From: an uncultured Burkholderiales bacterium
GTDB lineage: Bacteria > Pseudomonadota > Gammaproteobacteria > Burkholderiales > Burkholderiaceae_C
Length of the DNA stretch: 64,000 nt
Direction: 5' to 3'
Assembly (NCBI GenBank): GCA_903910745.1
Contig: CAIWAO010000067.1
Location: forward strand, 62,001 to 126,000
The notes under the pieces were generated by a model. It did no database searches, was not told where the DNA came from, and saw only the letters and a program-made list of their open reading frames with translations. Within the stretch, counting starts at the first letter, position 1. Each line of letters begins with the position of its first letter. The position numbers were made by a program, and so were the translations under genes. Of this stretch, positions 54,637 through 64,000 are shown piece by piece.

Positions 54637-56129
54637 CGGGCATCTCCAGTTTTAGTTTCAATCATCGATTCAGTTGGGATCATGCTGTGCCACTGGGTAA
54701 GCGACTGGAACATATGAGCCACATTAAGCAGTTTAGATTCCTGTAAATAATTTCCAATAAGTTGCATACCAATTGGAAGCGGTTTTGGATTTAGGCTCAT
54801 GCCGCAAGGAACGCTCATGGCTGGCAACCCAGCAAGTGAGGCTGGTAATGTAAAGATGTCTGCAAGATAGCTACTAAGAGGATCTGATACTTTTTCGTTA
54901 AGTCCCCAAGCTGGTGTTGGTGCTACGGGGCCCAATATTAAGTCACATTTCATAAATGCAACTTTGAAATCTTCTGCAATCATGCGTCTTATTTTCTGTG
55001 CTTGAAGGTAGTAAGCATCGTAATAACCATGTGACAAAACGTATGCACCAGTCATGATCCTTTTTTTAACTTCTTCACCGAATCCTTGCGATCTGGTTTT
55101 TTTGTACATATCAATTAAGTCTGTGTACTCTTTTGCCCTATATCCGTAACGCACACCGTCAAAGCGACTTAAATTAGAACTCGCTTCAGCGGGGGCGATG
55201 ATGTAGTAGACGGGAATCGAGAGTTCGGTTTTTGGTAGGGATATTTTTACAAACTCAGCGCCAAGTTCTTTTAGGACATTGATTGCATCATCTATTGCTG
55301 CTCGGACTCCTGTGTCCAAGCCATCACCAAAAAACTCTTCAGGGATGCCAATTCTTAAACCTTTGATAGTGCAATTTAGGTCGGTGGTGAAGTCCTCTTG
55401 GGCAATATCAAGGGATGTTGAATCTCGGTCTAAATCGCTTGCGCACATAGCGCTGAGTAAAAGAGCACAGTCTTGAGCTGATTTTGCAATTGGGCCTGCT
55501 TGGTCAAGGCTTGAGGCGTAAGCTATCATTCCGTACCTTGATATCCGACCGTAAGTGGGTTTTATTCCTGTTACACCGCAAAAACTAGCGGGTTGACGAA
55601 TTGAGCCCCCCGTGTCGGTTCCGGTGGCCGCTGGGATCAACCTAGCGCTTACAGCCGCTGCGCTGCCGCCAGAGGAACCTCCTGGAACTTTTGAGGTGTC
55701 CCAAGGGTTTAAAACATTTCCATAAGCAGAATTTTCGTTAGACGAGCCCATGGCGAATTCATCACAGTTTAATTTTCCTAAGTTGATGCACCCGGCATCT
55801 GCAAGACGTTGTACAACAGTTGCATCAAAGGAGGACATATACCCTTCAAGTATTTTTGATCCTGCAGTGCTGGGGAAGTCTTTAGTAACGAAAACATCTT
55901 TGTGAGCAATGGGAACTCCTTCAAGTGGACCGCCATTATTTGAATCGAGTTTAATTTGGCTATTTCTTGCAAATTTGAGCGTTGTTTCTCTGTTGTGACT
56001 TAAAAAAGTCCCAAGTTTTTCATGCTCTACTCGGTTTAAAAAATGCTCTGCAACTTCTACAGCGCCAATTGTTTTGGTTTTTAAAGCGCGGACCATCTCG
56101 GTTACGCTTAAATCATGAATAAAACTCAT
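54633..56129 (-). CDS. gatA: Asp-tRNA(Asn)/Glu-tRNA(Gln) amidotransferase subunit A
   Basis: [64 protein letters not shown] amidase signature. Confidence 0.97.
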   Translation of the reverse strand: MSFIHDLSVTEMVRALKTKTIGAVEVAEHFLNRVEHEKLGTFLSHNRETTLKFARNSQIKLDSNNGGPLEGVPIAHKDVFVTKDFPSTAGSKILEGYMSSFDATVVQRLADAGCINLGKLNCDEFAMGSSNENSAYGNVLNPWDTSKVPGGSSGGSAAAVSARLIPAATGTDTGGSIRQPASFCGVTGIKPTYGRISRYGMIAYASSLDQAGPIAKSAQDCALLLSAMCASDLDRDSTSLDIAQEDFTTDLNCTIKGLRIGIPEEFFGDGLDTGVRAAIDDAINVLKELGAEFVKISLPKTELSIPVYYIIAPAEASSNLSRFDGVRYGYRAKEYTDLIDMYKKTRSQGFGEEVKKRIMTGAYVLSHGYYDAYYLQAQKIRRMIAEDFKVAFMKCDLILGPVAPTPAWGLNEKVSDPLSSYLADIFTLPASLAGLPAMSVPCGMSLNPKPLPIGMQLIGNYLQESKLLNVAHMFQSLTQWHSMIPTESMIETKTGDAR

Positions 56130-56425
56130 TCAACTACCCTTGGTACTAAAAATAAACCATTTTCTACAGCTGGCGCGCTTCTTTGATTTGCCTCTCGGTT
56201 GTCGGCTTCCGAGACAATATCCTCTCTTAATCGAAGTTGGATATGCGTTAATAACTCAACTGGGTGCGCCAATGGGACTATGTTGCTCGTGTCAACAGCG
56301 CTTATTTGTTCCACAATTTCGAAAAAGTCGTTGATTTGGTTCATCATTCGAGACTCTTCTTCAGGGAGAAGCTCAAGTCTGGCCAAACGCGCAATTCGGG
56401 TTATATCTTCTTGATTCAGGGCCAT
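56126..56425 (-). CDS. gatC: Asp-tRNA(Asn)/Glu-tRNA(Gln) amidotransferase subunit C
   Basis: [24 protein letters not shown]-terminus; 4-bp overlap with gatA. Confidence 0.95.
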   Translation of the reverse strand: MALNQEDITRIARLARLELLPEEESRMMNQINDFFEIVEQISAVDTSNIVPLAHPVELLTHIQLRLREDIVSEADNREANQRSAPAVENGLFLVPRVVE

Positions 56426-56614
56426 GATTTTTATTTAAAGTCTGACAATTGGGTCTAATCTACAAGGGTTATGTAAAAATTTCACATTAAACGTCGTGCA
56501 TCGGGTATTATCTCGCCTTTAACGTTTTACTGAGTAGATTGACCTCAAATCCATATTAAGATCATCAATTTTGGTAATTTTGGTCCAAAATCGATTTTAT
56601 TTTGGGTGATTTAG

Positions 56615-57691
<1,077 letters not shown>

Positions 57692-57755
57692 TCATCAAAC
57701 ATTGCGCTTTTGAATACTTAATGCATTTTTGTAGCGTTTAAAGCGAGTCCCTATC

Positions 57756-58667
57756 GTGGCCTTTGGTACGTTAGATTCATCACCGCCTCCTTTTTTTAAG
57801 CAAGGCTATTCAGCATTGACAAAGCTCGTCTTTTATGGCGCTTTGTCATTGTTTTTAATGATGGGGGACACGCGTTTCAATTTGTCTTATCCCCTACGGA
57901 CGGGGTTGTCTTTTGTCATTTACCCCGTGCAATGGTTAGCAATGCGTCCAACTGTGTGGTGGAATGAGTTTTCTGAAATAACTCAAGGCAGACAAGAGGC
58001 TCAGGTTAGGGAGGCTGAAACGCATCAAAAATTATTAAATCAATCTTTGCGTGCTTTACAGGTAGATCAACTGACATTAGAGAATCAGCAGTTAAGAAAT
58101 ATTTTAGGGCTGAGAGAGAGGTTAGAAACTCACGGATTGGCGGCAGAGGTTTTATATGATGCAGCAGACCCCTACACGCGTAAATTAGTTATTGACAAGG
58201 GTGCGTTACAAGGAGTTAGCCTCAGTTCGCCGGTGATGGATGAATACGGTATCTTGGGTCAGGTGACTTCGGTTCACCCCTTGGTAAGCGAGGTTACTTT
58301 AGTGATTGACCGCGAGAACTCTATTCCAGTTCTAAATACCCGTACTGGTGCAAGAGGTGTGGCTTTTGGAGAGGCAGGTGGCGCCCCCTTACTCGAGCTC
58401 AGGTATATGGCAACCAATGCCGACATTGAAGTGGGAGATGACCTTAGCACGAGCGGAGTAGACGGAGTTTATCCGCCAGGCATACCAGTTGCAAAAGTTA
58501 TACAAGTTGAGCGCAAAGCAGACTCGGTATTTGCAAGGATTCTTTGTGAACCACAGGGCAAAGTCCAGGGGGCTCGAATGTTAATGATACTGGACCCTTT
58601 GCACGCACAATTACCTGCAAGACCATTGCCTGAAAAGGCTCCTCCTGCAACGGGAGGTAAAAAATGA
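57756..58667 (+). CDS. mreC: Rod shape-determining protein MreC
   Basis: Coiled coil after N-terminal TM, VLYDAADPYTRKLVIDKGALQGVSLSSPVMDEYGILGQV; follows mreB. Confidence 0.95.
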   Translation: MAFGTLDSSPPPFFKQGYSALTKLVFYGALSLFLMMGDTRFNLSYPLRTGLSFVIYPVQWLAMRPTVWWNEFSEITQGRQEAQVREAETHQKLLNQSLRALQVDQLTLENQQLRNILGLRERLETHGLAAEVLYDAADPYTRKLVIDKGALQGVSLSSPVMDEYGILGQVTSVHPLVSEVTLVIDRENSIPVLNTRTGARGVAFGEAGGAPLLELRYMATNADIEVGDDLSTSGVDGVYPPGIPVAKVIQVERKADSVFARILCEPQGKVQGARMLMILDPLHAQLPARPLPEKAPPATGGKK

Positions 58668-59194
58668 TCATGCCCAGAGGGCAGCAACTATTACTGCCTG
58701 CAAATCCAATATTTATATACCTAACTTTGTTTTTTGCCTTATTGCTAGATATGGTGCAAAACATCGCACTTTTTGGTAATGCAAATTGGGCGCCCGAGTT
58801 GATTGCTGTTGTCTTGTTGTTTTGGGGAATTCATCAGCCTCTCAGAGTCAGCATAGGATTGGCCTTTTTTTTCGGGCTGCTGACAGATGTCCATCAATCC
58901 TCAATGCTTGGCCAGCATGCCCTATCGTTTACTGCACAAGGTTTTTTTGCCGTTCTGATACACAGGCGAATTCTGTGGTTTAAATTGTCCTCACAGTCCC
59001 TTCAGGTTTTCCCAATCTTTTTGGTTGGACACATGATTGAGTTAATTATTCGCATGGCCTCTGGTAGCCCATTTCCCGGATGGGGTTTGTTTTTGTCCCC
59101 AATTATTCAAGCTTTGTTGTGGCCCATTGTTTCAGAAATACTGTTGGCGCCACAAAAACGATCGCCTAATCCAGACAATACCAGACCATTATGA
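58664..59194 (+). CDS. mreD: Rod shape-determining protein MreD
   Basis: Hydrophobic 176 aa, FFGLLTDVHQSSMLGQHALSF; 4-bp overlaps with mreC and mrdA. Confidence 0.93.
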   Translation: MIMPRGQQLLLPANPIFIYLTLFFALLLDMVQNIALFGNANWAPELIAVVLLFWGIHQPLRVSIGLAFFFGLLTDVHQSSMLGQHALSFTAQGFFAVLIHRRILWFKLSSQSLQVFPIFLVGHMIELIIRMASGSPFPGWGLFLSPIIQALLWPIVSEILLAPQKRSPNPDNTRPL

Positions 59195-61176
59195 GCTTGA
59201 TTCGTAATGTTGAAATGGATGTACGCCGTTTTCGAGAGCGGATATATATTGTTAGTTTACTTGTACTTGGTGCATTTCTATTTTTGATAATAAGGTTGGC
59301 GTATCTTCAAATTTGGAGATATCAGGATTTGAATGAACAGGCAGAAAGTAACCGTACTGCCATTGTCCCAATCGTGCCAAACAGAGGCGTCATCATGGAC
59401 CGCAACGGTGTCGTATTGGCAACCAATTACTCTGCATACACGCTTGAGATTACTACCTCAAAAGTTCACTTACCGATTGATGAATTAATTGATCGATTGG
59501 GTGAAGTAGTTGAAATTCAAGGTAGAGATAGAAGACGATTTAAAAAGATGCGAGAGGAGTCAAAAAGTTTTGACTCTGTACCCATCCGTACAAGGTTAAC
59601 TGACCAAGAGGTCGCAAGGTTTGCAGCCCAAAGATTCAGGTTCCCCGGTGTGGAAATTCGAGCAAGATTATTTCGCTCTTACCCATTTAATGGCCTAGCC
59701 AGTCACGTGATTGGTTATATTGGACGCATCAATCAAACAGAAAAAGACAAGTTGGCCGATACAGAGGAAGCAAATTACAGGGGCACCGATTACATTGGTA
59801 AGTTAGGCGTAGAGCAAAGTTATGAGACACAGTTGCACGGAACCACGGGTGTGCATGAGATGGAGACTTCTGCCGGTGGGCGGGCAGTGAGGAGGCTAAG
59901 AAGTAGTCCAGCAACACCTGGCAATACGATTGTCTTATCAATTGATATCAAATTACAAAAACTAGTGGAGGATCTATTTGGAACAAGACGTGGAGCGCTA
60001 GTTGCAATGGATCCCAAAACAGGGGAAATCCTTTCATTTGTTAGTAAGCCAACGTTTGATCCAAATTTGTTTGTTGAAGGCATTGACGTAGAAAATTGGC
60101 AAGCCCTTAACGAGTCACTTGACCGCCCTCTTCTTAACCGGGCACTTCGGGGGACATATCCACCGGGCTCAACCTATAAACCTTTTATGGCACTAGCCGC
60201 ACTTCAAACTGGGAAAAGAACGCCAACTCAGCAAATATTTGATCCTGGATTCTTTATGTTCGGAAATCATCGATTTCACGACGATAAAGAGGGTGGTCAC
60301 GGTACCGTGGATATGTATAAATCAATTGTTGAGTCTTGTGACACGTATTACTTTATGCTAGCAAGAGACTTGGGTGTTGATGTTATTCATGAACAAATGC
60401 AACAACTCGGCTTTGGACAATTAACAGGGATTGACATTTTAGGAGAGGCAAGAGGAGTTTTGCCATCAACTGAATGGAAGAAAAATACTTACCATAAGCC
60501 AGAGCAGCAACGGTGGTATTCGGGTGAGACGATATCCTTGGGGATTGGTCAAGGGTATAACAATTTCACAATTTTGCAGATTGTGCAAGCATTGTCTGTG
60601 ATTGCAAATGATGGCGTGAAGATGAGGCCTCACTTGGTTAAAGAGGTTGTAGACGTTGATACCAAAGAGAGAAGACTGGTTGCTAAAGAGCCAATGGGAA
60701 AGGTTTCATTGGCTCAAGAAAACTTAGATGTTATTAAAAAAGCTTTGATAGGTGTGAATATAGAGGGTACATCGGCTACAAGCTTTGTTGGAGCAACTTA
60801 CACAAGCGCTGGAAAAACCGGTACTGCTCAGGTGTACACAGTTAAAGAAAATGAAAAATACAATAGCAATAAGATAGATGAGAGGATGCGAGATCACGCA
60901 CTTTACATGGCCTATGCTCCCGCAGACGAGCCAAAGGTCGCTATTGCCCTCGTAGTTGAAAACTCAGGATTTGGTGCTCAAAACGCAGCACCTATTGCTC
61001 GCAGAATCTTTGATTATGTTCTTTTGGGACAATATCCCTCCCAAGAGGATATTGAAGCTGTCCAAAAGGGGCAAGCAACCAGACCAATAGGCAAGGTCAG
61101 AGATGTTTCCAAAATAGCATGGCCACCTAAAGACGAGAGTAAGGCTGTTGAATCACAAGACACGAGTTTGCAGTAA
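59191..61176 (+). CDS. mrdA: Peptidoglycan D,D-transpeptidase MrdA (penicillin-binding protein 2)
   Basis: NRGVIMDRNGVVLATNYSAYTLEI, GTYPPGSTYKPFMALAAL (SxxK), SAGKTGTAQV (KTG). Confidence 0.97.
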   Translation: MSLIRNVEMDVRRFRERIYIVSLLVLGAFLFLIIRLAYLQIWRYQDLNEQAESNRTAIVPIVPNRGVIMDRNGVVLATNYSAYTLEITTSKVHLPIDELIDRLGEVVEIQGRDRRRFKKMREESKSFDSVPIRTRLTDQEVARFAAQRFRFPGVEIRARLFRSYPFNGLASHVIGYIGRINQTEKDKLADTEEANYRGTDYIGKLGVEQSYETQLHGTTGVHEMETSAGGRAVRRLRSSPATPGNTIVLSIDIKLQKLVEDLFGTRRGALVAMDPKTGEILSFVSKPTFDPNLFVEGIDVENWQALNESLDRPLLNRALRGTYPPGSTYKPFMALAALQTGKRTPTQQIFDPGFFMFGNHRFHDDKEGGHGTVDMYKSIVESCDTYYFMLARDLGVDVIHEQMQQLGFGQLTGIDILGEARGVLPSTEWKKNTYHKPEQQRWYSGETISLGIGQGYNNFTILQIVQALSVIANDGVKMRPHLVKEVVDVDTKERRLVAKEPMGKVSLAQENLDVIKKALIGVNIEGTSATSFVGATYTSAGKTGTAQVYTVKENEKYNSNKIDERMRDHALYMAYAPADEPKVAIALVVENSGFGAQNAAPIARRIFDYVLLGQYPSQEDIEAVQKGQATRPIGKVRDVSKIAWPPKDESKAVESQDTSLQ

Positions 61177-61205
61177 TTTTTTGAAATGTGGACTGAATAT
61201 TTTGG

Positions 61206-62030
61206 TCATTTAAATACTTGTGCCCAAATAAAGTCATAGCTGGTTTTAATAATTAAGACAGTTACGACGAGAATAAAGAAATAGCGAATAAATCCTGCGC
61301 CTTTACTAATTGCAAGGCGGGTACCAAGAAAACTACCAAAAACGTTTGCAATAGCCAGGGGAATGGCTACATGCCACCAAACGTAACCATTCATAGCAAA
61401 CAATAAAAGAGCGGCAGAATTACTTGCGGTGTTCATAATTTTTGCACCTGCAGAGGCATGCAAAAAATCGAATCCAAGCCAACGAACAAGTATGAAAACA
61501 AAGAAGCTTCCAGTACCAGGCCCAAAAAATCCATCATAAAACCCAATCAATATGCCAATAATGGACAGTCTAATTAGCTCTCCCCGCGTGTTAAACCTAG
61601 GGGCATGTATTTGGCCTAATTCTTTTTTTATCAGTGTATAGATTAAAAGAGCCAAAAGAATAATAGGTAAGGCAGCTTTAAAAACGGTTGCAGATATTTG
61701 AGTTACACACCATGCGCCCGTGAATGATCCTATGATTGCAAAGAAAGCACCTAAAAGTAAGCCTTTGACAGGCAAATTAATTTTCCGTGAGTAGGCCCAA
61801 GAAGCAAAGGCCGTCCCCCAAACAGAAGCTCCTTTGTTGGTGCCTAAAAGAGTAGCTGGAATGGTGCTTGGATACGCGGTAAATAGGCTGGGCACTAAAA
61901 TGAGTCCACCTCCGCCAACGATCGAGTCTACAAACCCAGCAACTCCTGCTGCAACAGTGAGGAAGATAAAGTTAAAAATATCCAAAGCGGGAGATGACAA
62001 AGTCAAATAATTGTAGATACTAGGGCACAA
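61206..62030 (-). CDS. TauE/SafE-family sulfite exporter / permease (actual start may be downstream, e.g. TTG 61985)
   Basis: GFVDSIVGGGGLILVPSLF, GIGFYDGFFGPGTGSFFVF-like motif (IGFYDGFFGPGTGSFF). Confidence 0.92.
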   Translation of the reverse strand: MCPSIYNYLTLSSPALDIFNFIFLTVAAGVAGFVDSIVGGGGLILVPSLFTAYPSTIPATLLGTNKGASVWGTAFASWAYSRKINLPVKGLLLGAFFAIIGSFTGAWCVTQISATVFKAALPIILLALLIYTLIKKELGQIHAPRFNTRGELIRLSIIGILIGFYDGFFGPGTGSFFVFILVRWLGFDFLHASAGAKIMNTASNSAALLLFAMNGYVWWHVAIPLAIANVFGSFLGTRLAISKGAGFIRYFFILVVTVLIIKTSYDFIWAQVFK

Positions 62031-62032
62031 TG

Positions 62033-62070
62033 AAAAACACCACCCAAACCTGATAAAGCTTAGGTGGTGT
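62033..62070 (-). terminator. Rho-independent terminator of the GMC oxidoreductase transcript
   Basis: Minus strand ACACCACC...GGTGGTGT followed by TTTT. Confidence 0.7.
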
Positions 62071-62204
62071 GTTGTGTGCTATTGTAATCAATCGCAATCA
62101 ATAGCCGATTCTGGTTGTATTATTTTTTATTTGTCTCCTCGCACCCCAGTTTTTAAATGCGAAACATGACTGTAATCTGCACTTTAAAATAAACGAATAG
62201 GTGC

Positions 62205-63935
62205 TTACCCGTTGTGATCGCTGGCAATCCAAAACGCCGCTCGTTCTGCGATCATGAGCGTTGGACTATTTGTGTTCCCGCTAGTAATCGTAGGCATAAC
62301 GCTAGCGTCAACTATGCGCAGATTCTTAATGACCGAGCCTTTTGAGTCATACACGCGCAGTCTTGAGTCTACAACAGCTGTTGGGTCATTCTTTTGTCCC
62401 ATTTTTGTAGTTCCAACTGGGTGGAAAATAGTAGTGCCGATATCACCTGCTAAGCGAGCAAGTTCTGAATCGCTTTGAAACTGGATTCCTGGCTTATATT
62501 CAACTGGATAGTGCTTGGACATTGCCGGTTGTGAAACTATCTTGCGAGTTAGTTTAAGGGAATCTGCGGCAATATCTAGATCTTCTTGGGTGCTCAAGTA
62601 GTTGGGCTGAATTTTAGGAGCCTCTTTAAAATTGGGGCTTTGAATATGAATAGAGCCACGACTGGTCGGATTTAAATTACAAACACTTGCCGTGATTGCT
62701 GGAAACTCATGCAACGGTTCTCCAAAAGCTTCAAGACTTAAGGGTTGTACGTGGTATTGCAGGTTGGGCCATAAAAGATCTGGGTTGCTTTTTGCAAATA
62801 CGCCAAGTTGAGAGGGAGCCATACTCATTGGGCCACTTCTGTGCATGGCATATTCAAGACCAATTTTTAATTTACCCCACCAACTGTTTGCTAGTGTATT
62901 TAAAGTCACCGCATTTTGTACTTTAAAAATTGCTCTAATTTGAAGATGGTCTTGTAAATTCTCACCCACCCCTTCAAGGGCTACAAGGGGTTGAATGCCT
63001 GCTTCTTTGAGTTTTGAGGGATTGCCAATGCCTGACAACTCTAGAATTTGAGGGGTGCCAATACTACCAGCGCATAAGATGACTTCTTTGGATGCTGTGG
63101 CTGCGGTACTTTGGCCGTTGCGAACTATTTGAACGCCCGTGGCTTGACATCCCGCTACTGGGTGCTGCTGTGCAAACAATAATCGTGAAACCTGAGCGTT
63201 CGTCCACACACTTAAATTGGGTCTATTTAAAACGTCGGGAGTTAAAAAAGCCTTGGGGGTATTTAATCGCCACCCCTTATTTTGATTGACTTCAAAATAC
63301 CCAACACCTTCGTTATTGCCCTTGTTAAAGTCCTGTGATTGAGGGATTCCGCTTTGCTCTGCTGCGTGGGCAAAGGCATCTAAAACGTCCCAATGCAATC
63401 GCTGTTGTTGGACATGCCACTCTCCTCCAGCGTGGCTGTTGAAAAGTCTTTCTTTGTAGAAGTTAGAAATGTTTAGGGCGCTTACTCTATCATTTAAAGT
63501 CTGGTCTACACCTGAGTGCATTGAGGTGCTCACTAAATGATGAAGCTCATGAAACTTAAAAAAAGGAACGCTGTTGTCCCAGTTCCAAACATCATCATTA
63601 ACTTGCTTGGCCCAGTGGTCATAGTCTCTAGCTTGGCCTCGCATGTAAATCATGCCATTTATACTTGAACACCCCCCCATCACTCTTCCTCTGGGATATT
63701 TAAGAGTTCGACCATTAAGCCCTGCGCAGGGTTGGGTCGAGTACATCCAATCGGTTTTGGGATTCCCAATACAATACAAATAGCCAACAGGGATATGTAT
63801 CCAGTGATAGTTATCTTTTGCGCCTGCTTCAAGCAATAATACGTTTACTTTTGGATCAGCGCTAAGCCGATTTGCAAGTAAGCAGCCTGCTGTACCTGCG
63901 CCCACAATAATAAAATCAAAGGATTTAGAGCTCAC
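62205..63935 (-). CDS. GMC-family FAD oxidoreductase (choline/alcohol dehydrogenase-like)
   Basis: FDFIIVGAGTAGCLLANRLSADPKVNVLLLEAG, GRVMGGCSSINGMIYMRGQARDYDHW, C-terminal TSGNTNSPTLMIAERAA. Confidence 0.95.
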   Translation of the reverse strand: MSSKSFDFIIVGAGTAGCLLANRLSADPKVNVLLLEAGAKDNYHWIHIPVGYLYCIGNPKTDWMYSTQPCAGLNGRTLKYPRGRVMGGCSSINGMIYMRGQARDYDHWAKQVNDDVWNWDNSVPFFKFHELHHLVSTSMHSGVDQTLNDRVSALNISNFYKERLFNSHAGGEWHVQQQRLHWDVLDAFAHAAEQSGIPQSQDFNKGNNEGVGYFEVNQNKGWRLNTPKAFLTPDVLNRPNLSVWTNAQVSRLLFAQQHPVAGCQATGVQIVRNGQSTAATASKEVILCAGSIGTPQILELSGIGNPSKLKEAGIQPLVALEGVGENLQDHLQIRAIFKVQNAVTLNTLANSWWGKLKIGLEYAMHRSGPMSMAPSQLGVFAKSNPDLLWPNLQYHVQPLSLEAFGEPLHEFPAITASVCNLNPTSRGSIHIQSPNFKEAPKIQPNYLSTQEDLDIAADSLKLTRKIVSQPAMSKHYPVEYKPGIQFQSDSELARLAGDIGTTIFHPVGTTKMGQKNDPTAVVDSRLRVYDSKGSVIKNLRIVDASVMPTITSGNTNSPTLMIAERAAFWIASDHNG

Positions 63936-64000
63936 GTCAATATATTTCTAATAAATAATCATAACTTACGAATTTTGCAACTTGATAAGTATGCCACCCA

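Overview
This 64 kb window looks like core chromosome from a low-GC betaproteobacterium, probably Burkholderiales-like (inferred from gene content and order). It spans the replication-origin neighbourhood. On the left are mnmG-rsmG-parA-parB with two perfect parS sites, then gyrB, dnaN and dnaA on the minus strand, and rpmH-rnpA-yidD-yidC-mnmE diverging on the plus strand. DnaA-box-like sites occur on both sides of dnaA. The rest is housekeeping: LPS transport and Kdo (kdsD-kdsC-lptC, lptD-surA-rsmA), methionine cycle (metX-metW, a split metH), pckG, PII, ssb, radA, ilvE, waaF, two-component systems, ampG, xthA/pyrE, gatCAB, mreBCD-mrdA and a GMC oxidoreductase. I found no mobile element, prophage, CRISPR array, tRNA or rRNA, and no multi-gene cluster that looks like an undescribed system. 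The most interesting signals are RNA or DNA regulatory structures. These are (1) a SAH-riboswitch-like aptamer between the two halves of split metH, overlapping a hairpin that would sequester the ribosome-binding site; (2) a perfect 8-bp hairpin burying the Shine-Dalgarno of a glycine-rich RRM protein; (3) a five-copy TAG (DnaA-trio-like) tract between dnaN and dnaA, consistent with a bipartite oriC; and (4) two decayed or interrupted small genes. All assignments come from reading the sequence and translations; no database search was run.
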